A stretch of 64,000 nt of DNA. Source: Chloroflexota bacterium. Lineage in GTDB: Bacteria > Chloroflexota > Dehalococcoidia > Lucifugimonadales > Lucifugimonadaceae. The translations under genes and the position numbers were made by a program. Below the pieces are notes generated by a model, which worked only from the letters and a program-made list of their open reading frames with translations, did not search any database and was not told the origin of the DNA. The DNA lies in NCBI GenBank assembly GCA_018650845.1, contig JABIFF010000002.1, positions 119,491 to 183,490 on the forward strand, given 5' to 3'. Positions 17,356-25,962 of this stretch are shown in pieces (the first letter of the stretch is position 1; every line of letters starts with the position of its first letter).

Positions 17356-17751
17356 TTAGCTTTGTTCTTCAATTGCATTCTCGACGTGAGTTACTTTCTG
17401 CACACGTCCAGTTTTATCCATCTCCACGCTAAGTAAGTCGATCCGCCAGTCAGCATTCTCGGCACCGATCTGTTCCAGATATCGCTGTCCTGTAGTTTGT
17501 AGGCGTAGCGCTTTCCGGGCGGATATCTGCTCGACTCCAGATCCGAACTTTTTGTTGGTTCGGGTTTTCACCTCGAAAAAGATGTATTCGACGCCGGATT
17601 TCGCAATTATGTCGATTTCGCCTTCACGCGTGCGGAAATTGCATTGGGCAATATCTAGGCCGAGTTCGATAGAGACAAAAGAACGGGCAGCGGCTTCGCC
17701 GGCACGGCCAGTTCCGTGAGGTAAATTCAGTTTCCCACTGGAATTACTCAA
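17356..17751 (-). CDS. yraN: YraN/UPF0102 family nuclease-fold protein
   Basis: A 131-residue protein of the UPF0102 family. GRAGEAAARSF, the NFRTREGEIDIIAK segment and FFEVKTRTNKKFG give the restriction-endonuclease-like core (E...D...ExK). RKALRLQTTGQRYL is the family C-terminal helix. The gene is commonly next to rnhB, as here (64 bp downstream of it in the same direction). The cellular role is not settled; a DNA-processing function is assumed from the fold. Confidence 0.9.
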   Translation of the reverse strand: MSNSSGKLNLPHGTGRAGEAAARSFVSIELGLDIAQCNFRTREGEIDIIAKSGVEYIFFEVKTRTNKKFGSGVEQISARKALRLQTTGQRYLEQIGAENADWRIDLLSVEMDKTGRVQKVTHVENAIEEQS

Positions 17752-17815
17752 TAGTTCACCTTGCTCATTCGAAATAAATCAAACGTAAATCAAACGGAGA
17801 GGCTCTTGCAGGACG

Positions 17816-18457
17816 TTATCTGCCCAGAACGTCCTTGACTGGCTTGAAGCTGCGTCTGTGGATCGGTGAAGCTCCCAATTCTTTGAGAGCGTTCATATGA
17901 AATGCGGTTCCGTACCCCTTGTGAGCGGCAAACCCGTAACCGGGATATTCGGTGTCAAAGACATTGGCCATGAGCTTGTCACGGGTCACTTTGGCGATGA
18001 TCGACGCGGCAGCGACACTTTGGCTTCGTGAGTCAGCTCGGATGATCGCAGTCTGAGGAATCGCAACAGAGCTTAGCTCGACTGCATCGATAATTAGATG
18101 ATCGGGCTGAGGTTCTAGCTCAGCGATCGCTCGTGACATCGCAAGTTTCGTCGCTGGAACAATTCCCATTGCGTCGATCTCATCAGCGGTGCAGGCGCCA
18201 ACCCCGTAGCTCAAACACCAATCGATGAGCCATGTGTACGAACGTTGTCGTTGGTCAGCCGACAGTTTTTTACTGTCATTCACTATCTTGGCGTACTCAG
18301 ATGGCACCGGTCCGGGAAGAATCGCTGCTCCAGCAACTACCGGGCCAGCGAGTGTTCCACGTCCGACTTCATCTACCCCAGCGATCAGTAAACGTGCGCC
18401 TGAAGCGATTTCTGTCTCGACAGAAAAATCAGGAAGGGTGCGGACAGATTTCGGCAA
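17816..18457 (-). CDS. rnhB: Ribonuclease HII
   Basis: A 213-residue enzyme that removes single ribonucleotides and RNA from RNA-DNA hybrids. IAGVDEVGRGTLAGPVVAGA contains the first two catalytic acidic residues, LIIDAV the third, and SVAAASIIAKVTRD with the following YPGYGFAAHKGYGT the remaining conserved parts. The start is TTG. Length is normal. It leads a small group with yraN. Confidence 0.95.
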   Translation of the reverse strand: MPKSVRTLPDFSVETEIASGARLLIAGVDEVGRGTLAGPVVAGAAILPGPVPSEYAKIVNDSKKLSADQRQRSYTWLIDWCLSYGVGACTADEIDAMGIVPATKLAMSRAIAELEPQPDHLIIDAVELSSVAIPQTAIIRADSRSQSVAAASIIAKVTRDKLMANVFDTEYPGYGFAAHKGYGTAFHMNALKELGASPIHRRSFKPVKDVLGR

Positions 18458-18562
18458 CAGCTAATCCCGGTAAACTCAAAAAACGAAGCCACGTGAATGT
18501 CTACGCCATCGAACTAATCGGCTGGCGACAGAACCCGAAGCATATCGTTACCGTGGGAAAAG

Positions 18563-19726
18563 TCAGACCGAAATGGCAGGCGTGTCGGCATTCTCACTGG
18601 TTTCACCAGCGGTAGCCGAAGATAACTCAGGGAGCGACGTTTCGATCAGGCCGCCACCAAGTACAACGTCATCTTTATAGAAGACGACTGCTTGACCAGG
18701 AGTGATTGCTCGAACCGGCTGAGTGAACTCGATCTCGGCGCCGTTCGACAGCGCAGTAACCTTCGCAGGTGAGTTCTTACCGTTGTATCGAATACGTGCC
18801 TCAGCTTCGAATGGCTCGGTGGGACCGGAGCCTGCTATCCAATTGACGCCAGAAGCGTACAAGCGAGTCTTCATCAGGTTCTCTGCGGGGCCAACCGTTA
18901 CTTCCCCCGAATCAGCGTTGATGTCGGTGACATACATTGGGCGCGGCGTGCTGTTGACGATCGGAATGCGTTTTCGCTGTCCGATCGTAAATCCGTGAAT
19001 ACCGTCATGCTCGCCAAGAACGGAACCTTCGATGTCGATGATGGTGCCAGTGACTTTACGCTTTAGGCGAGGCTCGATGAAGCGGTTGTAGTCGCCATCT
19101 GGAATAAAGCAGATGTCCTGAGAGTCGGGTTTATCGGCAATCGAAAGGCCGAGTTCACGTGCAACCTCTCGAATCTGATCCTTTGAATAATCGCCGATCG
19201 GCAGAGACAGTTTTGAGAGCTGTTCCTGATTCAATGTGTACAACACATACGACTGATCTTTGAGCGGATCGATACCAGCGAGGAGGCTATATTCGCCTTC
19301 ATGTTCGTGGATTCGAGCGTAGTGACCTGTTGCCACAATATCGGCATCCATGAGCTCGGCTCGACGGATGAGAAATTCGAACTTTAGACGATCGTTACAG
19401 GCTAAACATGGGTGCGGAGTTCGCCCACGCTCGTACTCGCTAACGAAATAGTCGACAACGTGCTTCTGAAACTCTTCTTCGAAGTTCAGGAAGTAGTGCT
19501 TGGCACCGATTTTTCGGCAAACATCTCGAGCGTCTTCGACATCTTCAAGCGAGCAGCACGACTTGTTTAAGCGGGCCACTTGCTCGTTCGGCGCGTTGAA
19601 AAGTCGCATGGTTACACCAACGACTTCGTAGCCATCTCGGGCGAGCAAGGCGGCTGCGACTGATGAATCGACACCACCGCTCATTGCCACAACGGCTCGT
19701 TTTTTCTTATTTTGAACTTGCGCCAT
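18563..19726 (-). CDS. mnmA: tRNA-specific 2-thiouridylase MnmA
   Basis: A 387-residue enzyme that places sulfur on uridine 34 of Lys, Glu and Gln tRNAs. The PP-loop AMSGGVDSSVAA binds ATP. HPCLACNDRLKF holds the first catalytic cysteine and SQDICFIPDGDY the second, which carries the persulfide. VLGEHDGIHGFTIGQRKR is the conserved central segment. The ATG at 19726 fits the family start; an in-frame ATG 21 bases further up is possible. The sulfur would come from the desulfurase at 5536. A hydrophilic C-terminal tail of about 25 residues is extra. Confidence 0.94.
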   Translation of the reverse strand: MAQVQNKKKRAVVAMSGGVDSSVAAALLARDGYEVVGVTMRLFNAPNEQVARLNKSCCSLEDVEDARDVCRKIGAKHYFLNFEEEFQKHVVDYFVSEYERGRTPHPCLACNDRLKFEFLIRRAELMDADIVATGHYARIHEHEGEYSLLAGIDPLKDQSYVLYTLNQEQLSKLSLPIGDYSKDQIREVARELGLSIADKPDSQDICFIPDGDYNRFIEPRLKRKVTGTIIDIEGSVLGEHDGIHGFTIGQRKRIPIVNSTPRPMYVTDINADSGEVTVGPAENLMKTRLYASGVNWIAGSGPTEPFEAEARIRYNGKNSPAKVTALSNGAEIEFTQPVRAITPGQAVVFYKDDVVLGGGLIETSLPELSSATAGETSENADTPAISV

Positions 19727-19834
19727 CACTCCAGAATACCAAACCATTCTGGAAAAACTGCTAAACCTGCGTTAAACGAATTGTGCAGAATTGGTGAGTT
19801 AGAAACACCAATGTTGCGTCTATAATTCTTAACA

Positions 19835-20209
19835 ATGGAAGACACGACAAAAACAAAGATAGTAGCCACCAACGAAGAACTCGCCCGAGCTGCGGTTGAT
19901 GAGGCGTCCGAAAAACTCGGATCCGACATCGTATTGCTCGAGACTGAGGGCATCAGCAGTTTTGCTGACTACTTCGTGATTATCAGTGGTGAGACCGACC
20001 GTCACCTCGAATCGATGGCGGAAGATATCAGCCGACGTTCCCGCAAGATGGGCGTCCACGTTACCCACCGAGAGGGCTCGGGTAAGGGCGGCTGGCTTTT
20101 GATCGACTTCACGGGTGTTGTGATTCACCTGTTCACTCGTGACCAGCGAGAGCATTACGGACTCGAAGACCTCTGGGCTCGCGCCACAGAAATTGTCCGA
20201 GTTCAGTAG
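19835..20209 (+). CDS. rsfS: Ribosomal silencing factor RsfS
   Basis: A 124-residue Iojap-family protein that binds ribosomal protein uL14 and keeps subunits apart under starvation. The family core is complete: DIVLLETEGISSFADYFVI, SGETDRHLESMAEDI, then GWLLIDFTGVVIHLFTRDQREHYGLEDLW. It is divergent from mnmA with about 110 bp between them, so each gene should have its own promoter there. Confidence 0.95.
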   Translation: MEDTTKTKIVATNEELARAAVDEASEKLGSDIVLLETEGISSFADYFVIISGETDRHLESMAEDISRRSRKMGVHVTHREGSGKGGWLLIDFTGVVIHLFTRDQREHYGLEDLWARATEIVRVQ

Positions 20210-20245
20210 TCTTTTTCACCTTGTCGGCACAACTGCCGCCTCTCT

Positions 20246-20349
20246 GTCATCCTGAACTTGATTCAGGACCTCGCATGTCAGGCTGTCTTCGTAGTTCGAT
20301 TTAGCCTATGTCGAGTGGAATTGCCGTCCTTCGAGAGCCTCAGGATGAC
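20246..20349. repeat. MITE-like element, second copy
   Basis: GTCATCCTGA (20246-20255) and TCAGGATGAC (20340-20349) are perfect inverted ends of a 104-bp element with no open frame. The left part (CTTGATTCAGGA) matches the element at 471-601. It lies between the converging rsfS and ndk genes. Confidence 0.6.
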
Positions 20350-20397
20350 ACTTTGAGATGGTCCCAATTGGTTGTCATTCCTTACGCGCTTAACGAA

Positions 20398-20425
20398 CTC
20401 GCCCCGACCTAATAGCCGGGGCGAG
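20398..20425. terminator. Hairpin terminator between rsfS and ndk
   Basis: CTCGCCCCG (20398-20406) pairs perfectly with CGGGGCGAG (20417-20425). It lies just beyond the end of the minus-strand ndk gene and beyond the repeat after rsfS. T residues after the stem are few on either strand. Confidence 0.6.
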
Positions 20426-20454
20426 AAACTTACTTCATGTAGAAGAAGAAGTAC

Positions 20455-20910
20455 TTACTCTACGATCCAGGGCTGTGTAGCTCGGTCGTAAGAAGTCAGT
20501 TCAGAATCGTTGAAGAAGAGAGCTACTTCTCGAGCTGCGTCATCTTCGTTTGCTGATCCGTGGATCAGGTTTCGACCCATGTCGACACCGAAGTCACCTC
20601 GGATAGTACCCGGGTCAGAATCGGCTGGGTTCGTTGCACCCATTAGCTTGCGAGTGGTCGAGATTGCGCTCGGGCCCTCAAGGCAGATCGCAACGACAGG
20701 GGACGATGTGATGAAGCCAACAAGTCCTGCGTAGAAGGGTTTGCCCTCGTGCTCGCCGTAGTGAGTGCTGGCAAGTTCGTCTGAAATCTGCATCAGCTTC
20801 ATGCCGACGATCTGCAAGCCAGTGCGTTCGAGTCGTCCGATAATCTCACCGGCAAGTCCACGCTGTACGCCATCAGGCTTTACCAGTACGAGTGTTCGCT
20901 CCATTGTCAT
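20455..20910 (-). CDS. ndk: Nucleoside diphosphate kinase
   Basis: A 151-residue enzyme that moves the terminal phosphate between nucleoside triphosphates and diphosphates. ERTLVLVKPDGVQRG opens the fold, and NLIHGSANEDDA contains the catalytic histidine. The ATG at 20908-20910 has GGGAGA seven bases before it; the second ATG two codons on is the usual family start and also possible. It is transcribed after tsaB with an 89-bp gap. Confidence 0.97.
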   Translation of the reverse strand: MTMERTLVLVKPDGVQRGLAGEIIGRLERTGLQIVGMKLMQISDELASTHYGEHEGKPFYAGLVGFITSSPVVAICLEGPSAISTTRKLMGATNPADSDPGTIRGDFGVDMGRNLIHGSANEDDAAREVALFFNDSELTSYDRATQPWIVE

Positions 20911-20999
20911 TACTTCTCCCTAAAGGAATCTTCAAAATACGTTTGTATTCATTGTGCAGTGAAAAATCGAAAGTTGGGCTTCCAACCAAGTAAATTCTT

Positions 21000-21674
21000 C
21001 TATTTAGCTGGTTTTGGTTTGCTGATAGAAGGTGGGCGAGCGTAGATAGGCCGAAGTTCCTCGTAAGGAGTCGAATTTCCCGCATCGAATTCTCTTACAG
21101 CGATATCGAGAATTGAACTCGCATCGCGAGTGGGAGCGGCTTTACCTCGGAATCGAGATTGATCGATCAAGCCAGCCATAAGATCGCATGCTTCACCGCA
21201 AACGAAAGCGTTCGCTTCGAGTTGGGCCGCCAATTCGTCTGGGGCTGCAATTCCGATTGTGGGTTCGCCAGAACCAGAATTAGAAGTATGTCGCGTCCAC
21301 GAAATTTCGTTTCGACCAGCTGGAATAAGCGAGTAAACCGGCGATTGATCCGTAATATCGGCGGCAAACGGCTCTACTTCCACGCTGTGAGTCGGAATGC
21401 CGAGAACTGGTAGTTGCCTGCTCACGGCTAGTCCAAGAGCTGCACTGATGCCAACTCGCACAGCGCTGAATCCACCCGGGCCCGTGGCAACTGCAACGTG
21501 AGTGATATCGGTTGCTTTTAGCGAAAGCTCAGCGAGTGAATCGACAATCGCTGGCATTAGCTCGCGACCGTGGTTTTGGTTCGACCGCCAACTTCGTGTT
21601 GCACGGTTACAGGCGTCGTCTACGACACCGACGCTGGCGAACCGGGTCGATGTATCGATAGCTACTAATATCAA
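21000..21674 (-). CDS. tsaB: tRNA threonylcarbamoyladenosine protein TsaB
   Basis: A 224-residue ASKHA-fold protein that forms a complex with TsaD and TsaE to make t6A37 in ANN-decoding tRNAs. MILVAIDTSTRFASVGVV and the VAVATGPGGFSAVRVGISAALGLA segment are the family hallmarks. The TTG start overlaps the TGA stop of tsaE, so the two are translationally coupled. tsaD is not in this window. Confidence 0.92.
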   Translation of the reverse strand: MILVAIDTSTRFASVGVVDDACNRATRSWRSNQNHGRELMPAIVDSLAELSLKATDITHVAVATGPGGFSAVRVGISAALGLAVSRQLPVLGIPTHSVEVEPFAADITDQSPVYSLIPAGRNEISWTRHTSNSGSGEPTIGIAAPDELAAQLEANAFVCGEACDLMAGLIDQSRFRGKAAPTRDASSILDIAVREFDAGNSTPYEELRPIYARPPSISKPKPAK

Positions 21675-22276
21675 TTGTTTTCGTTGCCTGAACTATCTGA
21701 ATTTTCTGGTGCCGCAGGTGCCGAAGGATGGACTAAACCAACTGCCGCATCGAGCGATTCGTAAACTGCCGCAGAACGGCTCAGCAAGCCAGCAGAACGA
21801 GGACCTGTGGGCATGAACATGATGGAACGCTGATCATCGTGATCACCATTCTCCAGCTTTAGAAATAAAACATCTTCTGGAAGTACTTTCGCACCCACTT
21901 CAGGCCATTCGATAACCAGAGCACCTGTTGGTAGACGTTCTTCCAGAGCGAGTTCTTCAACTTCTTCCATCGAGCCGAGCCTATAAAGATCGCAGTGACT
22001 GAGGTGTACTCGCCCCGGGTATTCATTGACGATCACGAACGTGGGGCTTCGAGCCGGAATAGGACTTTCGATGCCGTCTGCCATGCCGTGTACGAGTCTA
22101 GTCTTGCCAGCTCCTAGATCTCCGGAAAGTAGAACTGTGTCGCCGGTGCGAAGGGCAATGCCGATAGCTTTGCCGATTCTGACTGTTTCCGATTCTGAGT
22201 CGGAAATTAACAGCAGGGCAGGGCTTGGACCTGTCATAGCGCCCGAGTTACCCGAGTTCGAAGCGTTACCGACCAT
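21671..22276 (-). CDS. tsaE: tRNA threonylcarbamoyladenosine ATPase TsaE
   Basis: A 201-residue P-loop ATPase needed for t6A synthesis. GDLGAGKTRLVHGMADGI is Walker A, SPTFVIVNEY is the conserved strand, HCDLYRLG and VIEWPEV complete the set. About 50 C-terminal residues beyond the usual family end are low-complexity. Its ATG overlaps the end of thiL by 11 nt; an internal ATG 13 codons on is an alternative start. It ends in TGA, showing that TGA is a normal stop codon here. Confidence 0.93.
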   Translation of the reverse strand: MVGNASNSGNSGAMTGPSPALLLISDSESETVRIGKAIGIALRTGDTVLLSGDLGAGKTRLVHGMADGIESPIPARSPTFVIVNEYPGRVHLSHCDLYRLGSMEEVEELALEERLPTGALVIEWPEVGAKVLPEDVLFLKLENGDHDDQRSIMFMPTGPRSAGLLSRSAAVYESLDAAVGLVHPSAPAAPENSDSSGNENN

Positions 22277-23300
22277 TCAGATGGTCCCAACTTCTTCGAA
22301 TCGGCTCATATTCGTCGCCATGCTCGTCGATCACTATTACCTTGCCACCAACTAGATTGTCGCTCGTTACTTTACCAACGACAGCAATCTTGCTTTTGAT
22401 TTCTTCTGGGATATTTTCGAATACGGATTCCGAAGCCGTAAACGCGAGTTCATAGTCTTCGCCACCGCTCATGGCTAGTTCGATTGCGCTGGTTCCGACC
22501 ATGAATATTAGCTCGCCAGCGAGAGGGATATTCGCCATTTCGATGGTAATACCAACTTCACTTTTCTTGGCGAGTTTCTCGAGATCGCCAACCAGACCAT
22601 CGCTTATATCCATTGCACACCGAACACCGGCTGCAATTAGCTCGCCACCGAGACTAATTCGAGGAGTAGGGCGGAAGTGGCGATCAACAAGTATTTGCCC
22701 GCTGGGATTAGTCTCACCGCTAAGCAGCACTTCAAGCCCGCCAGCTGAGCTGCCGAGTGGACCTGTCACGCAAACCAAATCACCAAGCTTTGCTTCGCTT
22801 CGCTGGAGCCAAGCAGGATTGCCATCTGAATCGAGCGAAGGGTGACCTGTAAGAGCGATATTTACAAACATCGTGGGAGACGAAACGACGTCGCCGCCAA
22901 CGACTTGGCCACCGAATTTTTCGAACGCTTCGTTCATGCCCGAGTAGAACTCGACGTATGTTTGTTCGGAAGCACCTGAAGGGACACCTAACGTGACAAG
23001 GGCATGGTCAGGAACGCCGCCCATGGCAGCGATATCACTGAGATTCGAAACAGCACACTTCCAGCCGATGTCGTACCAGCGTTCGTCTGCCGAGCGAAAA
23101 TGAATGCCATCGACTATCGCATCGGTGGTCATCAACATCTGCCCTGATGGCGTCGACACCACTGCAGTATCGTCGCCGATGCCGGTTAGCACTGAATCAG
23201 GATTCTTGACTGTGGCTGAATCACCCACTTCAGAAAGGCGCGCAATCAAGCCGAATTCATCGGTAATTGCAGAATCTACATTGTCGGAAGCTTGTGGCAT
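22266..23300 (-). CDS. thiL: Thiamine-monophosphate kinase
   Basis: A 344-residue AIR-synthetase-fold kinase that makes thiamine diphosphate from the monophosphate. TGIGDDTAVV, TTDAIVDGIHFR, KCAVSNLSDIAAMGG and MDISDGLVGDL are the four metal and nucleotide motifs. The ATG at 23300 matches the family start near FGLIARL; the frame is open 99 bases further up, but those residues look non-coding. It leads the thiL-tsaE-tsaB overlap cluster. No other thiamine gene is near. Confidence 0.92.
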   Translation of the reverse strand: MPQASDNVDSAITDEFGLIARLSEVGDSATVKNPDSVLTGIGDDTAVVSTPSGQMLMTTDAIVDGIHFRSADERWYDIGWKCAVSNLSDIAAMGGVPDHALVTLGVPSGASEQTYVEFYSGMNEAFEKFGGQVVGGDVVSSPTMFVNIALTGHPSLDSDGNPAWLQRSEAKLGDLVCVTGPLGSSAGGLEVLLSGETNPSGQILVDRHFRPTPRISLGGELIAAGVRCAMDISDGLVGDLEKLAKKSEVGITIEMANIPLAGELIFMVGTSAIELAMSGGEDYELAFTASESVFENIPEEIKSKIAVVGKVTSDNLVGGKVIVIDEHGDEYEPIRRSWDHLNGR

Positions 23301-23435
23301 TCGTTCAATTATATTGGGAATCCTGACATCTCTCTGCTGAATGCGCCAAATTGGTCGATATTCGCATCGAACGCCACCTATAATTCGCCGGTCTTTCACA
23401 ACACAAAGTAATCAGTTTCTCTGAAGGAGAATTTC

Positions 23436-23621
23436 ATGCCAGTCGTAAACGTCGCGCTTTATGCAGGTCGTACCGATGAACAGAAGGCCGATCTCGCAAA
23501 GGCGATAACAAAGGCTATTTCCGAAACTGCCGGTGTACCTGATTCTGCAACAACAGTTATTTTCCAAGACGTCGAGAAGGCCAGTTGGGCTGTTGGTGGC
23601 GTAATGGCATCTGAACTCTAG
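23436..23621 (+). CDS. 4-oxalocrotonate tautomerase-family protein
   Basis: A 61-residue protein of the tautomerase superfamily. After removal of Met the N-terminal proline, the general base, is exposed (MPVVNVALYAGRTDEQK). ITKAISETAGVPDSATTVIFQDV is the usual helix and strand, and the length is that of a 4-OT subunit. AAGGAG lies eight bases before the ATG. It stands alone and may isomerise enol intermediates of aromatic breakdown. Confidence 0.88.
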   Translation: MPVVNVALYAGRTDEQKADLAKAITKAISETAGVPDSATTVIFQDVEKASWAVGGVMASEL

Positions 23622-23714
23622 AGTTTCAAAGTACGTTGGCAAACGTACGTTTCTGCTGGTGATTGCTGTTTATCAGCGGGAAATCGTTTGCTAAATTTCT
23701 GTCGGCGTGAAGCG

Positions 23715-23742
23715 GCTGTGCCTAATTTCAGGGAGGCACAGC
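23715..23742 (+). terminator. Hairpin between the tautomerase gene and amt
   Basis: GCTGTGCC (23715-23722) pairs perfectly with GGCACAGC (23735-23742). It may end the tautomerase transcript or fold in the amt leader. No T tract follows, so termination is uncertain. Confidence 0.4.
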
Positions 23743-23861
23743 GAACTGGCAATCAGATTTGCTGGTGCTACTCGAATTGCCATCCTGCAGTGCTACTGCA
23801 AGAACGATCGATAGTTTGACCTGATCACTTTTACGTTCTTAGCAGGATATGGAGATCGAAA

Positions 23862-25097
23862 ATGTCTGATCCCGGCAATGTCGCCTGGATGCTGACCGCG
23901 TCGGCGTTGGTACTACTAATGACCCCAGGTCTGGCGTTCTTCTACGGCGGATTAGTCCGCGGTAAGAACGTGATATCAACGATGATGTACAGCTACGTCG
24001 CAATGGGCGTTGTGAGCGTGCTTTGGGTGCTCTGGGGCTACAGCCTCGCGTTCGGAGCAGGCGGCGCATTCATTGGCAATTTCGATTTCATCGGATTCCG
24101 AGATGTTTCAGCCGAAGGAACCGATGGCGGAATATCACCGATGCTGTTTGCGATATTCCAGATGATGTTCGCAATCATCACCCCTGCATTGATTACCGGT
24201 GCCTTTGCTGAACGATTCAAGTTCACCACCTACATCGTGTTCCTGTTCGTGTGGGTAACTTTCGTTTACGTTCCAGTTACTCACTGGGTATGGGCCGCAG
24301 ACGGTTGGATTGCAGGCATGGGCGCTCTCGATTTCGCAGGCGGAATTGTTGTTCACGTTACTGCTGGAATCGCTGCGATCGTAGCTGCATGGCTCGTTGG
24401 GTCAAGACGTGGCGTTGAACGTGGTGTTGAGCCGCATAACGTGCCTTACGTGCTGTTGGGAACCGGCCTACTGTGGTTCGGTTGGTTCGGCTTCAATGCC
24501 GGATCAGGTCTGATGGCAGACAACGTTGCAGTGATGGCGTTTCTCGTAACAAACACATCGGCAGCCATTGCTGGCTTGGTGTGGATGGTTCTCGAATTTC
24601 AATCGACAGGCCGCACCAGTGGTGTTGGTTTTGCCACTGGCGCAATCGCAGGCTTGGCGTCGATCACACCAGCCGCAGGATTTGTTGGCCCTATGGGAGC
24701 GTTCGCTATCGGTATCGTCGGCAGTATTGCCGCATATTCAGTAGTGAAACTGATGGCGAAGACCAGAATTGACGATGCTCTAGAAGTATTCGCTGTTCAC
24801 GGAATTGGCGGAATATGGGGATCGATTGCCACTGGCATATTTGCCGTACAGGTTGCCGACGATGCTGGCGTTCTTCAGAATGTCGGACTCATCAACGGTG
24901 AGACTGGTTTACTCTGGGCAAACATACGAGCCGTTGTTGCGGTCGCCGTTTACTCCGGAGTTGTCACCTTCGTAATTTTGAAGGTTCTTGATGTTATTCC
25001 TGGTCTTGGACTCAGAGTTGAAGACAACGAAGAAGATCTCGGTCTCGACATCACGCTGCACGGTGAGCGTGGATACGTCGCAGACGGAGCCGACTAA
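23862..25097 (+). CDS. amt: Ammonium transporter Amt
   Basis: A 411-residue protein with eleven membrane helices that conducts ammonium. MTPGLAFFYGGLVRGKNVISTMM is the family opening, DFAGGIVVHVTAG holds the conserved aspartate-region and the first pore histidine, and FAVHGIGGIWGSIATGIF the second. The cytoplasmic tail is short and acidic. A P-II gene follows 132 bp downstream, the usual pairing in which P-II plugs the channel when nitrogen is ample. Confidence 0.96.
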   Translation: MSDPGNVAWMLTASALVLLMTPGLAFFYGGLVRGKNVISTMMYSYVAMGVVSVLWVLWGYSLAFGAGGAFIGNFDFIGFRDVSAEGTDGGISPMLFAIFQMMFAIITPALITGAFAERFKFTTYIVFLFVWVTFVYVPVTHWVWAADGWIAGMGALDFAGGIVVHVTAGIAAIVAAWLVGSRRGVERGVEPHNVPYVLLGTGLLWFGWFGFNAGSGLMADNVAVMAFLVTNTSAAIAGLVWMVLEFQSTGRTSGVGFATGAIAGLASITPAAGFVGPMGAFAIGIVGSIAAYSVVKLMAKTRIDDALEVFAVHGIGGIWGSIATGIFAVQVADDAGVLQNVGLINGETGLLWANIRAVVAVAVYSGVVTFVILKVLDVIPGLGLRVEDNEEDLGLDITLHGERGYVADGAD

Positions 25098-25229
25098 TCG
25101 AACAATGTTGTTCGTCGCTTACTGCTAATGTGGCCCGCATTGGGTTGGACTGGCAGTGAGCGACGAACCAGCTATTATTTGCGCATAGATATGTGGAATT
25201 GAATGTGGAAATGAGTGAGGTGAACTAAC

Positions 25230-25583
25230 GTGATTAAAATCGAAGCGATCGTTCGACCCGACCGAATCAACATCATCGTCGATGCGCTAGACGCAGTTGG
25301 ATGCCGCGGCTTCAACGTTCAAAACGTGAACGGGCGTGGTCAGCAGCAGGGCGTTGAAGTGTTTACGGGTCGAGGTGCAACAACCGCTACCAGAACTTCT
25401 TTGCCAAAAGCGATGATCACTACAGTTGTCCCAGAAGCTGACAAAGAAAAGATCATCGAAGCGATCTTGAGTTCAGCAAAGAGCACTGAAGAGGGCGCAA
25501 TTGGCGATGGGAAGATTTTCGTTTCGCCAATTACCGATGTGATCCGAGTGCGTACTGGCGAACGAGACGAAGCGGCCCTGTAA
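25230..25583 (+). CDS. glnK: Nitrogen regulatory protein P-II without T-loop tyrosine
   Basis: A 117-residue P-II signal protein with GTG start and GAGG before it. IEAIVRPDRINIIVDAL and the C-terminal GDGKIFVSPITDVIRVRTGERD (ATP-binding B and C loops) are typical. The T-loop reads QQQGVEVFTGRGATTATRTSLPK: it has no tyrosine, with Thr51 where Tyr51 is uridylylated in Proteobacteria, and two residues more than the E. coli loop. So it should sense ATP/ADP and 2-oxoglutarate directly, without uridylylation. It follows amt and probably regulates it. Confidence 0.93.
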   Translation: MIKIEAIVRPDRINIIVDALDAVGCRGFNVQNVNGRGQQQGVEVFTGRGATTATRTSLPKAMITTVVPEADKEKIIEAILSSAKSTEEGAIGDGKIFVSPITDVIRVRTGERDEAAL

Positions 25584-25800
25584 GTATTTTCGGGTTCTGA
25601 CAGACAGGTAGCGAGCTTCTGGCCGGAGAATTTTTCTCAGTCGACTAATGCCGTCTATAGAGCGTTCGCGGTTGTGCTTGTTTCGATGATTATTGGTCGA
25701 TTCAGTGGTGCTGACTTGGAGAAGCGAGTTCGACTCGTGGCGATACCGAGTGGAATTGCCGTTGACACTGCACAGCACCTCCGATTGAATTGTTAAGAGA

Positions 25801-25876
25801 GACGGGCTAGCTCAATTGGCAGAGCAAGTGACTCTTAATCACTAGGTTCGGGGTTCAAGTCCCCGGCCCGTCACCA
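25801..25876 (+). tRNA. tRNA-Lys (anticodon CTT)
   Basis: A 76-base cloverleaf. Acceptor arm GACGGGC pairs with GCCCGTC, D arm GCTC/GAGC, anticodon stem AGTGA/TCACT with loop CTCTTAA (anticodon CTT at 25834-25836), T arm GGGG-TTCAAGT-CCCC. CCA is encoded at 25874-25876. A strong terminator follows 11 bases later. Confidence 0.97.
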
Positions 25877-25887
25877 TTTCGAACAAT

Positions 25888-25922
25888 AAAAAAGCGTGCA
25901 CCATTCCGGTGCACGCTTTTTT
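25888..25922. terminator. Terminator after tRNA-Lys, shared with the SDR gene
   Basis: AAAAAAGCGTGCACC pairs perfectly with GGTGCACGCTTTTTT over a 5-base loop. It ends in a T run on both strands and lies between the tRNA gene and the converging SDR gene. Confidence 0.93.
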
Positions 25923-25962
25923 ATTTGGTGAAGCTATTTCGCCGACTGAGCGACCGCATCCC

